DNA of 32,561 nt from an uncultured Gammaproteobacteria bacterium (GTDB lineage Bacteria; Pseudomonadota; Gammaproteobacteria; Pseudomonadales; Azotimanducaceae). Positions 16,427 through 25,445 of the stretch are shown here, in pieces. The stretch covers positions 1 through 32,561 of the forward strand of contig CAJXBG010000040.1 in assembly GCA_913050215.1 (NCBI GenBank), written 5' to 3'. Each line of letters opens with the position of its first letter. Within the stretch, counting starts at the first letter, position 1. The position numbers and the translations under genes were made by a program. The notes under the pieces were generated by a model that was not told the origin of the DNA, searched no databases, and saw only the letters and a program-made list of their open reading frames with translations.

Positions 16427-17071
16427 CTGAAATATTTTCTGATTGTACTCTTGCCACTGATTTTGATGCAGAACGGCTGCACAACCACCTATCCCGATGC
16501 TGAGACGCCTCACGCAATTGAACTGGAATTTGAGCAAGTCGCGAACTCAGGCGTGCCAAAATTCACTGCGGTCACTCGCCTGCAGGCGCCAATGTCCAAA
16601 GTGATGTCGGTGCTGATGGATTTTTCACGCTGGCCTGAATGGGTTTACGGGTGCAAGCGTTCGGAAGTTTTGCAGATTATTGGTTATCAAGAGGCCTATG
16701 TTTACCAAGTAACGGGGTTACCGTTGGTACGTGATCGGGACGCGATCGTTCACGCTCGTTTGTCTTCAGACGATAGTGGAGACAAATTGACAATCGTCTT
16801 CGAGTCGGCGCCGGATTATTGTGTAAAAAATGAACGTGATGCCTGTCAAATAACGAATCAGGAAAACACCATTCGCATGAGAGAACTGGTTGGTCAGTTT
16901 GTACTGCAACGAATATCTAAAGATGAAACGATATTGACCTGGGAACAATATACGGAACCAGCCGGCATGATTCCCGATTGGGCCACAGCTTTGATGTTGC
17001 CGCGAGTCCCTGTGCGGTCGCTGACGCAGTTGCAAAACATGCTTCGCGATGATGCTATTGCGGCGAAGTAG
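16427..17071 (+). CDS. START-like (SRPBCC) domain lipoprotein, apparent CTG start
   Basis: About 214 residues. No ATG fits the N-terminus. The best start is a CTG at 16427 with a strong AAGGAGAGG ribosome site 7 bases upstream; it yields a compact lipoprotein signal (Lys-Tyr-Phe, a hydrophobic run, then MQNGC) with Cys at residue 18. An upstream GTG at 16406 is in frame but has no ribosome site. The mature part is a START/SRPBCC fold: VTRLQAPMSKVMSVLMDFSRWPEWVYGC, VYQVTGLPLVRDRD, LTWEQYTEPAGMIPDW and a C-terminal helix PRVPVRSLTQLQNML. Such domains bind lipids or other hydrophobic ligands. It is probably anchored in the periplasm. It stands alone between LysR and the hydrolase. Confidence 0.75.
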   Translation: MKYFLIVLLPLILMQNGCTTTYPDAETPHAIELEFEQVANSGVPKFTAVTRLQAPMSKVMSVLMDFSRWPEWVYGCKRSEVLQIIGYQEAYVYQVTGLPLVRDRDAIVHARLSSDDSGDKLTIVFESAPDYCVKNERDACQITNQENTIRMRELVGQFVLQRISKDETILTWEQYTEPAGMIPDWATALMLPRVPVRSLTQLQNMLRDDAIAAK

Positions 17072-17163
17072 CGAGCCCTCAGTGCATGCTATCAGTTTCA
17101 AGAGCGTCAAAGAGACGGCAATTTTATTTTAAGTTCATCTGACTACTTGTCGGCGGCGCTTTT

Positions 17164-18228
17164 TTAACTTGTGGTTTGAATGAGTTGAACAATTTCTCTA
17201 GATAATTGTTCTGCAGCATTTTCTTGCACGAAGTGTCCGCCGCCTTTGATACTCGTATGAGGCAAGCCTTTTGTGCCTGGTACACGATCTAAGAACTGCT
17301 TCTCACCGCCCTGAGTGACCGGGTCGTTATCGGCGAAGGCGCACAGGAAAGGTTTTTCAAATTTTTCAAAAAAATCCCACGCGTTTTTCTGTTCCTCCAG
17401 CGAAGGAGATGTGGGTAGGGTCGGCACATGGCTCGGCATGGCTCGTGGACCCATCTTATAACTTGGATCAGGAAAGGGTGCGTCATAAGCCTTGGCAAGA
17501 GAGGTCGGTAGTGGTGAATACATACCCAAACTATGCATTAAGAACTTAAGCGCTTGCAAAGGTTTGGCCGTTTTCTCCATCATCATCGACATCATAAAAC
17601 CGATAGGCATGTTTTCGTTTTCCCAGCAGAACTTCTGCCAATAGGCGAATTTAACCGCTTGCTCACCTGGCATTTGCCCGATAGCTTTTTGCATTTGGGG
17701 CAAGCTGGGCGTTGGTGCATTGGCGCGAAAGTCTTCAATTTTTTTAATGATGCTTTCGGGTACATCCGGGTTGTAAGGCAAGCCAGTGTTTGAGATAACA
17801 ACGCGATCAAATCGCTCCTCATGATTCACCACCAGTCTAAGCCCAATCAGTCCACCCCAGTCTTGGCCAAAAAACGTTATGTTGGTAAAGCCATTTTGAG
17901 TGAGCCACTGACCTAACCATTCCACTTGCGTCTCATAACTATAGTCGTCAAGAGATGCAGGTTTGTCGGACTTTCCATAGCCCGGCAAATCCGGCGCGAT
18001 GACGCGGCAACCTGCAGCCGTTAGATGTGGAATCATTTTTCGATATAAATAGCTCCACACTGGCTGCCCGTGCATGCAAAGCACCAAAGGTCCGTCTTTT
18101 GGACCCTCGTCCAAGTGGTGAATGCGAAGATCGCTGCCATCCGCTGTTTGAATCACGGTGTAATTAGGCAAGAAAGGGTAGTCCACTAAATTTTCAAAAC
18201 GTTCATCGGGTGTGCGTAAGATTTTCAT
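17164..18228 (-). CDS. Haloalkane dehalogenase-like alpha/beta hydrolase (HLD-I type)
   Basis: 354 residues from the ATG at 18228, chosen because MKILRTPDERFENLVDYPF matches the usual beginning of DhlA/DhmA proteins and AAGGGC precedes it. An upstream ATG at 18285 would add 19 residues. Motifs: HGQPVWSYLYRKM (oxyanion region, 53-65), GQDWGG with nucleophile Asp123 and halide-binding Trp124, Asp302 in ADNDPV as the acid, and His332 in GGGHFVQE. Trp197 in the cap (FAYWQKF) aligns with the second halide Trp of DhlA. The cap is about 40 residues longer than in DhlA. Hydrolysis of a halogenated alkane is likely; an epoxide or other ester substrate is possible. Confidence 0.82.
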   Translation of the reverse strand: MKILRTPDERFENLVDYPFLPNYTVIQTADGSDLRIHHLDEGPKDGPLVLCMHGQPVWSYLYRKMIPHLTAAGCRVIAPDLPGYGKSDKPASLDDYSYETQVEWLGQWLTQNGFTNITFFGQDWGGLIGLRLVVNHEERFDRVVISNTGLPYNPDVPESIIKKIEDFRANAPTPSLPQMQKAIGQMPGEQAVKFAYWQKFCWENENMPIGFMMSMMMEKTAKPLQALKFLMHSLGMYSPLPTSLAKAYDAPFPDPSYKMGPRAMPSHVPTLPTSPSLEEQKNAWDFFEKFEKPFLCAFADNDPVTQGGEKQFLDRVPGTKGLPHTSIKGGGHFVQENAAEQLSREIVQLIQTTS

Positions 18229-18639
18229 GATTTTGCCCTTTAGATCTGCGGCTATTTTAAAGAGATAGTGATCGTCAACCGTCATTGGCGGTGGAACAAC
18301 CTTTCTCCTTGTGAGCGAGATTAGTGGAGCAAAACTTTAAATCCGGCTGTCTCGGGATGCAAGATTTGATTCCTGCTGAGTAAACGAGCACCCCCGAACG
18401 AAATAACGAACTTGCTTGCCGAATCAGATCGCCCTGTATTAGCCTTATGGAAGCGCGCAAACTCGTCGCGCCTTCGGTGGGCTGGGTTTCCCCGCAAGTT
18501 GTCGCTCGTCTCTTGCTTGTTAATGGCGCCACCAATAGTGCGCTCCAATCATCGATCTGATGGTGTAGAGTTGGTAGAAAAGGACAGGAACAATAAAGGT
18601 TATAGATGTCATGCGACCATTAATCGGGATTGATGAATC
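18229..18639. promoter_or_regulatory. 411-bp divergent intergenic region without a recognised gene
   Basis: It lies between the dehalogenase-like gene and the luciferase-like gene, reading outward both ways, so it should hold two promoters. I found no convincing -35/-10 pair or long inverted repeat. Two frames (minus 18275-18535 and plus 18412-18633) have low-complexity, non-protein-like translations and no ribosome site. Confidence 0.4.
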
Positions 18640-19560
18640 ATGAAACTATCAGTTGTGTTTCCCAGCGTGATGTACCGTGAGGGGCGGGTGGGCGTTAAGA
18701 AGCTCATGTCGGGCATCGAAGAGATTGGCTATGACGAACTGGACGTGTTCGACCACGTAGTGATGGGGTTTCCAACTAAACATCGTCGAGCACCCGTTTA
18801 TGACCCGAAGATGCCTATCATGGAAGCCGTCACCATGTTGTCTTTTGCGGCGGCCGTCACGGAACACATTAAGTTGGGCACTGGTGTGATGGTATTGCCT
18901 CAACGACAGATTGCGCTAGTAGCAAAGCAGGTGAGCTCCCTAGATACGCTATCGAATGGCAGAATTCGGCTTGGCGTTGGTATTGGTTGGCAGCGTTCAG
19001 AATATGAAGCGCTGAATGAAAACTTCCGTACCCGCGGTCGACGACTGGAGGAGGGTGTCGCCTTGTTGCGGCAGTATTGGGAAGACGAACATGTCAATTT
19101 CTCCGGTCAGTACTATCAGGTCGAGGAAATTGCGATGGAACCCAAGCCGCCGCAGCGAGGCGCTATTCCTATTTGGATTGGCGGAACCAAGGAGCGGGCA
19201 TTGAAACGCATTGCACGTATCGCGGACGGCTGGATGGCAATGACGGCACCCGGTGATCCGCCAATACAAGAAGTGTTGCCACGCTTTAAAGATCTCCTCG
19301 AAGAAAATGGCAAAGACCCGGCTACCTACCCAATGCAAATGTCATTATCGCCAGGCGCGATCGACAAGGACAAGCGCAAACGTTTCTACAATGATATGGA
19401 TTTGCTGGTAGCGCGAGCTTGCGAGCTCAGGGACCTGGGTTTCTCCGATACGTCGATTGATTGTGTTCCCTTGTTTCAGTTGGGCTTTCGCTCTTCGGAT
19501 GCGTTGCTTGAGCAATTGGCGAAAATATACGAAGCGCTGGCGCCAGAATTGAGTGACTGA
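18640..19560 (+). CDS. LLM-class (luciferase-like) flavin/F420-dependent oxidoreductase
   Basis: 306 residues, the usual size. It forms a TIM barrel with the family marks IKLGTGVMVLPQR (about 77-89), SSLDTLSNGRIRLGVGIGWQRSEYEAL (98-124), the RGRRLEEGVALLRQYW helix and PIWIGGTKERALKRIARIADGWM (172-195). This matches the group annotated as TIGR03619-like F420-dependent oxidoreductases, though some members use FMN. The reaction is probably oxidation or reduction of a small organic substrate. It starts a plus-strand run with the CoA transferase 44 bp downstream, which suggests a joint catabolic role. F420 use cannot be read from the sequence. Confidence 0.88.
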   Translation: MKLSVVFPSVMYREGRVGVKKLMSGIEEIGYDELDVFDHVVMGFPTKHRRAPVYDPKMPIMEAVTMLSFAAAVTEHIKLGTGVMVLPQRQIALVAKQVSSLDTLSNGRIRLGVGIGWQRSEYEALNENFRTRGRRLEEGVALLRQYWEDEHVNFSGQYYQVEEIAMEPKPPQRGAIPIWIGGTKERALKRIARIADGWMAMTAPGDPPIQEVLPRFKDLLEENGKDPATYPMQMSLSPGAIDKDKRKRFYNDMDLLVARACELRDLGFSDTSIDCVPLFQLGFRSSDALLEQLAKIYEALAPELSD

Positions 19561-19604
19561 CTGATCGCAACAAAAATGTTCGACTCAACTTTCAGGAGAA
19601 GAAA

Positions 19605-20792
19605 ATGTCTACGAATACCCGCACCGGGCCACTGGAAGATTTGACCATCGTTGATTGCACAATGGCATATGCCGGGCCCTATGGAACAGCGTTGTTAGCT
19701 GACATGGGCGCCAATGTGATCAAGGTAGAACCACCTGCGGGTGATAACTTCAGGCAGCTGGCGCCGTTTCCGGAAGATGCCGATCGCGTAGGGGTTGAGA
19801 CGCCCGGTGCAGACTACGGCGCCGCATTTGCCAGCGTGAATCGAAATAAGCGAAGTATCTCGCTGGACTTGAAAGATCCGAACGACCGTGAAATTTTGCT
19901 GCAGTTGTGCGAAAAAGCAGATGCGATTGTTGAGAATATGCGGGCAGGCGTAATGGACGAGCTGGGCGTAGGTTATGAAGTCATATCAGCGCGTAATCCT
20001 AAAATTGTATATGGCACAGTGCGCGGTTACGGTGACCCAAGAACGGGTGAAAGCCCCTATGCAGATTGGCCGTGCTTGGATGTTGTAGGCCAATCGGTGG
20101 GCGGGCTTGTTGAAGCAACCGGTGATTTGTTTGGCCTGGCAATTGCGGACATATTTCCGGGCACCTTGATGGCAACCGGTTTGCTAGCGGCAGTGATGCA
20201 ATCCCGTCGAACCGGCAAAGGGGAGTTTTTTGATGTTGCCATGTACGACGCTGTGCAGGCCCTCATTAAGTCCAATATAGCTTCCTATGGTGTGACGGGT
20301 AAACAGGCTAAACCCGGAAGAAAAGGTCTTGTGCCTTTCGGTTTGTTTCCAACCAGTGATGGACGTATTGCGATTGCGGCGCCAGTCGAGCGGCACTGGG
20401 CTTTTTTATGCCAAGCGATGGGTCGACCAGAGCTGATCAGCGACGATCGCACGCGATCTAATCCTAGGCGTGCAAAAAATGTGGAGTTTACTGAGGCCGT
20501 CATCGCGGCCTGGACTCAAACAAAAACGAAACAGGAAGTGGTCAGTGCGATTGGAGGTAACGTGCCTTGCGGCCCTTCCAACACAATACCTGAGGTGCTA
20601 GCCGACCCGCATACTCAGGCGCGCGGCATGATTCAGGAATTCGACTTCCCGGGAGGCCAACATAAAGGTCTTTCAACGGGTAGTCCCATTAAGTTTATGA
20701 GCGGCGACACTGACCTCTATCAAAGGCCACCAAAACATGGTGAGCACGGCGAGGAGATTTTGGCTGAGTTCGGAATAAAGGCGAGGAAGTAG
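19605..20792 (+). CDS. Family III CoA transferase (CaiB/BaiF type)
   Basis: 395 residues. The N-terminal nucleotide-like CoA-binding fold shows LTIVDCTMAYAGPYGTALLADMGANVIKVEPP (13-44) and NRNKRSISLDLKDP. The catalytic Asp159 lies in WPCLDVVGQSVGG. The C-terminal part carries DGRIAIAAPVERHWAFLCQAMGRPEL. Family members move CoA between carboxylic acids through an aspartyl-CoA intermediate, or racemise 2-methylacyl-CoA. The sequence does not separate these. AGGAG precedes the ATG by 7 bases. It probably activates a carboxylate produced in this cluster, in one transcript with the luciferase-like gene. Confidence 0.92.
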   Translation: MSTNTRTGPLEDLTIVDCTMAYAGPYGTALLADMGANVIKVEPPAGDNFRQLAPFPEDADRVGVETPGADYGAAFASVNRNKRSISLDLKDPNDREILLQLCEKADAIVENMRAGVMDELGVGYEVISARNPKIVYGTVRGYGDPRTGESPYADWPCLDVVGQSVGGLVEATGDLFGLAIADIFPGTLMATGLLAAVMQSRRTGKGEFFDVAMYDAVQALIKSNIASYGVTGKQAKPGRKGLVPFGLFPTSDGRIAIAAPVERHWAFLCQAMGRPELISDDRTRSNPRRAKNVEFTEAVIAAWTQTKTKQEVVSAIGGNVPCGPSNTIPEVLADPHTQARGMIQEFDFPGGQHKGLSTGSPIKFMSGDTDLYQRPPKHGEHGEEILAEFGIKARK

Positions 20793-21119
20793 CTAGGGGT
20801 TAAATTTTGTGGCAAGCCACTGACTTGAACCGTGCCTGAACGGGTTGACATGTTGCCTAAACAAAAGTCTTATAAATCCATTTCGAGATGCCCTGCGTTC
20901 GTCGCAAACTGATTTTTCCTTGTGATTGGCAGCGTTCGCTAGGTGCGCTGCTGCACCCGGTTACCAAGGCAAGGCAGGAGAAGCACTGAGTGCTGAACTG
21001 TAACGGCTTAGAACTCTTCAAAGGTAAAAAATCACGCTCAAAGAATCCCGGCACCGGTCTGGTTTCGCGCGCAACAATCGCGCATAGTTCTAGCTGCATA
21101 ATTATTCAGGGAGTGAGTT
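20793..21119. other. 327-bp intergenic region, no gene recognised
   Basis: It lies between the CoA transferase and the GH3 gene. It contains one bulged hairpin (AACCGT near 20828 with ACGGGTT near 20840) without a T-run. Two short frames (minus 20857-21099, plus 20990-21355) have no ribosome site or recognisable domain. It may hold a promoter for the GH3 gene. Confidence 0.4.
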
Positions 21120-23543
21120 TTGAGTCTTTTGGACAGTGGTTATCAGGATATTATCGACAAGCTGAGCGTCGAAGAGAAAGTGAAACTCGTCTCCGGTGCC
21201 AGCACTTGGCGTACGCTGGCGATTCCCGGCGCGGGCATACCCGAGATGAAAGTCTCGGATGGGCCAAATGGTGTGCGCGGGGATGGCGGTGTTTCGGCTG
21301 CCTCATTCCCTGTGGGTGTTTGTATGGCTTCTACTTGGAATCTCGATCTGATTGACCGATTAGCCGATGCCATCGCGGAAGAAGCAAAAAGCAAAGGTGT
21401 TCAAGTTGTGCTCGGCCCAACCATTAACATTCAGAGAACCCCCATTGGCGGTCGAAACTTTGAGTGTTACTCCGAAGACCCGTATCTGTCTGGCATGCTT
21501 GCGAGCGCTTTTACCGATGGTGTTCAAGCAGCGGGCATAGGTGCGTGCGTCAAGCACTTTGTATGCAATGATTCAGAATTTGAGCGGCAAACCATCTCGG
21601 TTGAGCTTGACGAGCGCACACTTCGGGAAATTTATTTGCGGCCCTTTGAAATAGCCATAAAACGCAGTAACCCCTGGACGATTATGGCATCTTACAATCG
21701 TGTTGATGGCGTCTATGTTTGCTCTCATGATCGTTTGTTAAATAAGGTGTTAAAAGGCGAGTGGGCTTATGATGGACTCGTTATTTCAGATTGGTATGCG
21801 GCAAAGGAAACCGTACCCAACGCGCTTGGTGGCCTTGATCTGGAGATGCCGGGTCCTGCGATTGCCTGGGGTCAACACTTACAAACGGCGGTAGATTCAG
21901 GGGAAGTCCCTGAAGCAGTATTGGATGACAAAATTGCTCGTTTGCTGTTATGTATGGATCGCACGGGGTTAATGGATGACGTCAGTGTGACGCAAGAGCT
22001 GGCCTTGGATAAACCAGATCATCAGGCCATAGCCTATCAAGCAGCGGTTGAAGGTATGGTGTTGTGCAAGAACGATGGCTTGCTGCCGCTGGATCTGGCG
22101 AAGCACAAAAAGATAGCGGTCATCGGACCAAACGTTAAAGATTTTAGAATTATGGGCGGTGGCTCCTCGACGCTGCGCCCGCATTACGTCGCAACGCCGC
22201 TCGATTCTATTGCTAGCCAATATCCGGACGTGAAAGTTGAAACTGCCCGTGGCTGCTTTACCCATAAGTATATTCCCGAAGCAGAGCGCCATTTGCTGCG
22301 TCCAGAGGCAGGCGCGAACGAAAAAGGATTGCGATACGAATTCTTCTCGGGCGGTATTGATGGCGAAAAATTAAATGAACGGGTGATTCCGCGTGGCATG
22401 GTGATGTTGGCTGCCATGGCGGCTTCGCCTCAGGATGCCTTGCGGGCGCAGGGTTATTTCAAGGCTGACGAAAGTGGCACGCACACCTTTGGCATTCTCG
22501 CCACAGGTAAGTCTCGAATCTATGTCGACGATAAGTTGGTGGCTGACAACTGGACTAACCCTGTTGCCGGAGAAGCAATCTTTGGTATGGCCTCAACAGA
22601 GGCGCGCGGTGAAGTTGAGATGCAAGCCGGTGAAAACTATTCCGTCAAGATTGAATTCGAGTCCAACACTGAGGCGACCCTGAAGGCGATGCGCTATGGC
22701 ATTTTAGGCCCCGACGTTGAAGATGGAATGACCCGTGCATTAAATTTAGCTTCCGAAGCTGATGCGGTGATTTTAGTCGTTGGCACTAACGATGATTGGG
22801 AAACTGAAGGAAATGACCGTGAGGCGCTAACGCTTCCAGGTGAACAAAATGCGTTGATAGAAGCCGTTGTGGCGACCAACCCCAACACGGTTGTCGTTAA
22901 CAACTCGGGATCACCGGTTGCGATGCCTTGGCTTAAGCGTGTGCCTGCAATGATTCAAACCTGGTTTGCCGGGCAAGAGTTCGGTAACGCTTTGATGGAC
23001 CTAATCACAGGTAAAGCGAACCCATCCGGCAAGTTGCCGCTGACGTTCCCGCATCGATTGGAAGATACACCTGCTTATACAAGCTATCCGGGTGAGTTCG
23101 GTAAAGTGCACTATGGCGAAGGCGTGTTTGTAGGCTATCGCTGGTACGATACGCGTGACATCGAACCCTTATTACCATTTGGCTTTGGGCTGTCTTACAC
23201 CACATTTGATATCAGTGATCTTGCGACAGATGATGCCGATGAGATTTTTACGGTGAGGTGCACAGTGACCAATACCGGGGAGAAAGCTGGGCAAGAAACT
23301 GTACAAGTTTATGTGCGCCCTATTGATAAATCTGTCGCAAGGCCAGAAAAAGAACTTAAGGGTTTTGCCAAGGTAAATCTCAAACCCGGTGCCAGCAAGA
23401 CATTGAGTATCGATCTAGATTCTGAAGCGTTCTCTCATTGGGACATTGATGCAGCAGCATGGCAATCAGCAAAAGGTAGATACGAAATCATTGTAGGAAA
23501 CTCAAGCAGAGATCACCGAATATCGACGGTTGTTGTTGTGTAG
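21120..23543 (+). CDS. GH3 beta-glycosidase with PA14 insertion, cytoplasmic
   Basis: 807 residues from a TTG start with GGGAG about 7 bases upstream. The order of domains is the GH3 catalytic barrel (about 10-300, with KVSDGPNGVRG, GRNFECYSEDP, KHFVCNDSEFERQT and nucleophile Asp224 in VISDWYA), the first half of the alpha/beta sandwich, a PA14 domain (about 400-525), the rest of the sandwich (ILVVGTNDDWETEGNDRE), and a fibronectin-III-like C-terminal domain (PFGFGLSYTTF to the end). PA14-bearing GH3 enzymes are mostly beta-glucosidases, often acting on natural-product glycosides. There is no signal peptide, so it should act on an imported glycoside. Its neighbours (CoA transferase, amidohydrolase, MFS) support a catabolic role. 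Confidence 0.92.
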   Translation: MSLLDSGYQDIIDKLSVEEKVKLVSGASTWRTLAIPGAGIPEMKVSDGPNGVRGDGGVSAASFPVGVCMASTWNLDLIDRLADAIAEEAKSKGVQVVLGPTINIQRTPIGGRNFECYSEDPYLSGMLASAFTDGVQAAGIGACVKHFVCNDSEFERQTISVELDERTLREIYLRPFEIAIKRSNPWTIMASYNRVDGVYVCSHDRLLNKVLKGEWAYDGLVISDWYAAKETVPNALGGLDLEMPGPAIAWGQHLQTAVDSGEVPEAVLDDKIARLLLCMDRTGLMDDVSVTQELALDKPDHQAIAYQAAVEGMVLCKNDGLLPLDLAKHKKIAVIGPNVKDFRIMGGGSSTLRPHYVATPLDSIASQYPDVKVETARGCFTHKYIPEAERHLLRPEAGANEKGLRYEFFSGGIDGEKLNERVIPRGMVMLAAMAASPQDALRAQGYFKADESGTHTFGILATGKSRIYVDDKLVADNWTNPVAGEAIFGMASTEARGEVEMQAGENYSVKIEFESNTEATLKAMRYGILGPDVEDGMTRALNLASEADAVILVVGTNDDWETEGNDREALTLPGEQNALIEAVVATNPNTVVVNNSGSPVAMPWLKRVPAMIQTWFAGQEFGNALMDLITGKANPSGKLPLTFPHRLEDTPAYTSYPGEFGKVHYGEGVFVGYRWYDTRDIEPLLPFGFGLSYTTFDISDLATDDADEIFTVRCTVTNTGEKAGQETVQVYVRPIDKSVARPEKELKGFAKVNLKPGASKTLSIDLDSEAFSHWDIDAAAWQSAKGRYEIIVGNSSRDHRISTVVVV

Positions 23544-23627
23544 TCGAGCACTCGGCAAATTGTTGTCACAGCAGGTGCCGGCGACATATTGAAAAGCATA
23601 GGCATAAAGTTAAGGATAGAGAGAAGG

Positions 23628-23653
23628 AATGGGCGGTAAATTCCCCGCCTATT
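23628..23653 (+). other. Hairpin upstream of the amidohydrolase gene
   Basis: AATGGGCGG / CCGCCTATT arms pair over 9 bp (one wobble) around an 8-base loop, 47 bp before the ATG at 23700 and about 85 bp after the GH3 stop. It could be a weak terminator, an attenuator or an operator; no T-run follows. Confidence 0.4.
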
Positions 23654-23699
23654 TAGGTGATCAATTTAAGTTTTAAACCAGTATTTTGTAGGGGCAATT

Positions 23700-25445
23700 A
23701 TGTACGACTATCTCATCAAGGACGCCTGTATTGTCGATGGCACAGGCGGGTTAAGTTATAACGGAAATGTGGCGATTAAAGATGGTCTTATTGTCGGCGC
23801 GGGCAATGTCGACGGCCAGGCGCGGGAGACCATCAACGCTGAAGGTGCCTATGTGACGCCAGGGTGGGTCGATGTGCATACGCATTACGACGGTCAGGTG
23901 AGCTGGGACGACAAAATTGATCCCTCGTTCAGTCACGGTGTCACCAGCGTTGTCATGGGAAATTGCGGTGTTGGTTTTGCGCCCTGCCCACCGGGCGGCG
24001 AAAAACGCATGATAGAGCTGATGGAAGGGGTTGAGGATATTCCCGGTACCGCACTTTACGAAGGTATTGAGTGGGGTCGTTGGGAGACGTTTCCGGAGTA
24101 CATCGATTACATTGGCAGCCGTGAGTATGCACTCGATATTGGCACGCAGATTCCCCACAGTGCCGTTAGAAATTATGTGATGGGAGAGCGAGCGCTGCAC
24201 CACGAAGATGCAACAGCAGACGATCTCGCAGCCATGTGTAAGATAGTAGAAGAAGGCCTGACGGCAGGCGCTGTTGGCTTTTCAACCTCGCGCACCATTG
24301 GTCATCGCTCGGTGCTCGGCGAACCCATTCCCGGCACCTTTGCAGAGAAAGCAGAACTGATGGCTATCGGGCGTGCAATGAAAGCAGCCGGCAAAGGTGT
24401 CTTTCAAGCTGTGCCTGCTGGTGTGGTGGGAGATATCGCCGGCCCGGAGAGATGGACCACCGAGCAGGAAGTGGAGCTGTTTGCTGAGATAGCAAAGGAG
24501 AGCGGTCGTAGCTGCACCTTCACCCTCGTGCAGAACGGTAATCGGCCTGATCAGTGGAGAAACTGCCTGTCTATCGTGGCGCAAGCCAACCAGGACGGGC
24601 TCAATATTCGTCCGCAAATCGCGACGCGCCCGATTGGGTTTGTGACGAGCCTGAAGGCTTATCATATGTTTCAGCGCAGGGAGACATTTTTGAAACTAGC
24701 TGACCTGCCCTTTGAACAAAAATTAGCGGAGATGCGCAAGCCTGAAGTGAAGGCAAAAATTTTAAGTGACAACGATATCTCGCCAGATCAACCGGGTGTG
24801 ATGGCGAATGTCTATGGTCTTTTAGCTGCTGCCGCGCCGGGCATGTTCCCGATCACGCTACCCATCAATTATGAGCCCGAGCCAGGCACTAACATCGGCG
24901 CACTTGCCGCGAAGGCTGGCTTGGATGTCCCTGAGTATATGTATGATTACCTTATCGAAGGCGACGGTAATAACTTTGCCATTTTGTTAGGCGCGAACTT
25001 CGTTGATGGCACTTTTAGTGTGATGGAAGAGATGATTGAACATCCTGAGACCATCATAGGTTTATCCGATGCGGGCGCACACGTTAATCTGATTTTCGAT
25101 GCCGTCGGCCCAACCTACCAACTCACGCACTGGGTACGCGATCGTGTGCAAGGAAAACGCATGCCCATTGAGTTGATGGTGCACAAGCAGACGCTATCTA
25201 ATGCATCTCTCTTTGGTATGCACGATCGGGGCAGTATTGAAGTTGGCAAACGCGCCGACCTTAATCTTTTCAATCTAGACCGACTTGCGCTGGGTCCTCT
25301 GCAGGTGCATCACGATCTACCTGCAGGCGGCAGTCGAATCCTGCAATCTGCGAGCGGCTACCTGAATACATTCGTAGCGGGTGTTAAGACCCGGGAAAAT
25401 GATGAAGATACAGGTGCAAGGCCAGGGCGAGTTATCCGGGTTTGA
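23700..25445 (+). CDS. D-aminoacylase-like amidohydrolase (COG3653 type) with altered metal site
   Basis: 581 residues. The amidohydrolase start is intact: GWVDVHTHYDGQ gives His60 and His62, and VVMGNCGVGFAP gives Cys89, the bridging metal ligand known in D-aminoacylase. The late Asp in IIGLSDAGAHVNLI and the closing RADLNLFNLD beta-sandwich are also present. The central ligands differ: where D-aminoacylases have THMR- and SHH-type His, this protein reads GVFQAVPAG and CTFTLVQNG. It is therefore either mono-metal or of another specificity. Known relatives cleave N-acyl-D-amino acids. AGGGGC lies just before the ATG. It follows the GH3 gene and precedes an MFS gene. Confidence 0.85.
   Translation: MYDYLIKDACIVDGTGGLSYNGNVAIKDGLIVGAGNVDGQARETINAEGAYVTPGWVDVHTHYDGQVSWDDKIDPSFSHGVTSVVMGNCGVGFAPCPPGGEKRMIELMEGVEDIPGTALYEGIEWGRWETFPEYIDYIGSREYALDIGTQIPHSAVRNYVMGERALHHEDATADDLAAMCKIVEEGLTAGAVGFSTSRTIGHRSVLGEPIPGTFAEKAELMAIGRAMKAAGKGVFQAVPAGVVGDIAGPERWTTEQEVELFAEIAKESGRSCTFTLVQNGNRPDQWRNCLSIVAQANQDGLNIRPQIATRPIGFVTSLKAYHMFQRRETFLKLADLPFEQKLAEMRKPEVKAKILSDNDISPDQPGVMANVYGLLAAAAPGMFPITLPINYEPEPGTNIGALAAKAGLDVPEYMYDYLIEGDGNNFAILLGANFVDGTFSVMEEMIEHPETIIGLSDAGAHVNLIFDAVGPTYQLTHWVRDRVQGKRMPIELMVHKQTLSNASLFGMHDRGSIEVGKRADLNLFNLDRLALGPLQVHHDLPAGGSRILQSASGYLNTFVAGVKTRENDEDTGARPGRVIRV

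Noticed and set aside
18320-18390. Possible tRNA-like stretch
   Set aside because: A T-loop-like string is present, but the arms do not pair and no acceptor stem exists.
18275-18535. 86-codon minus-strand frame in the divergent spacer
   Set aside because: It has no recognisable domain and no ribosome site; the translation looks non-coding.
20857-21099. 80-codon minus-strand frame between CoA transferase and GH3 genes
   Set aside because: It has no ribosome site, is opposite to its neighbours, and has a low-information translation.
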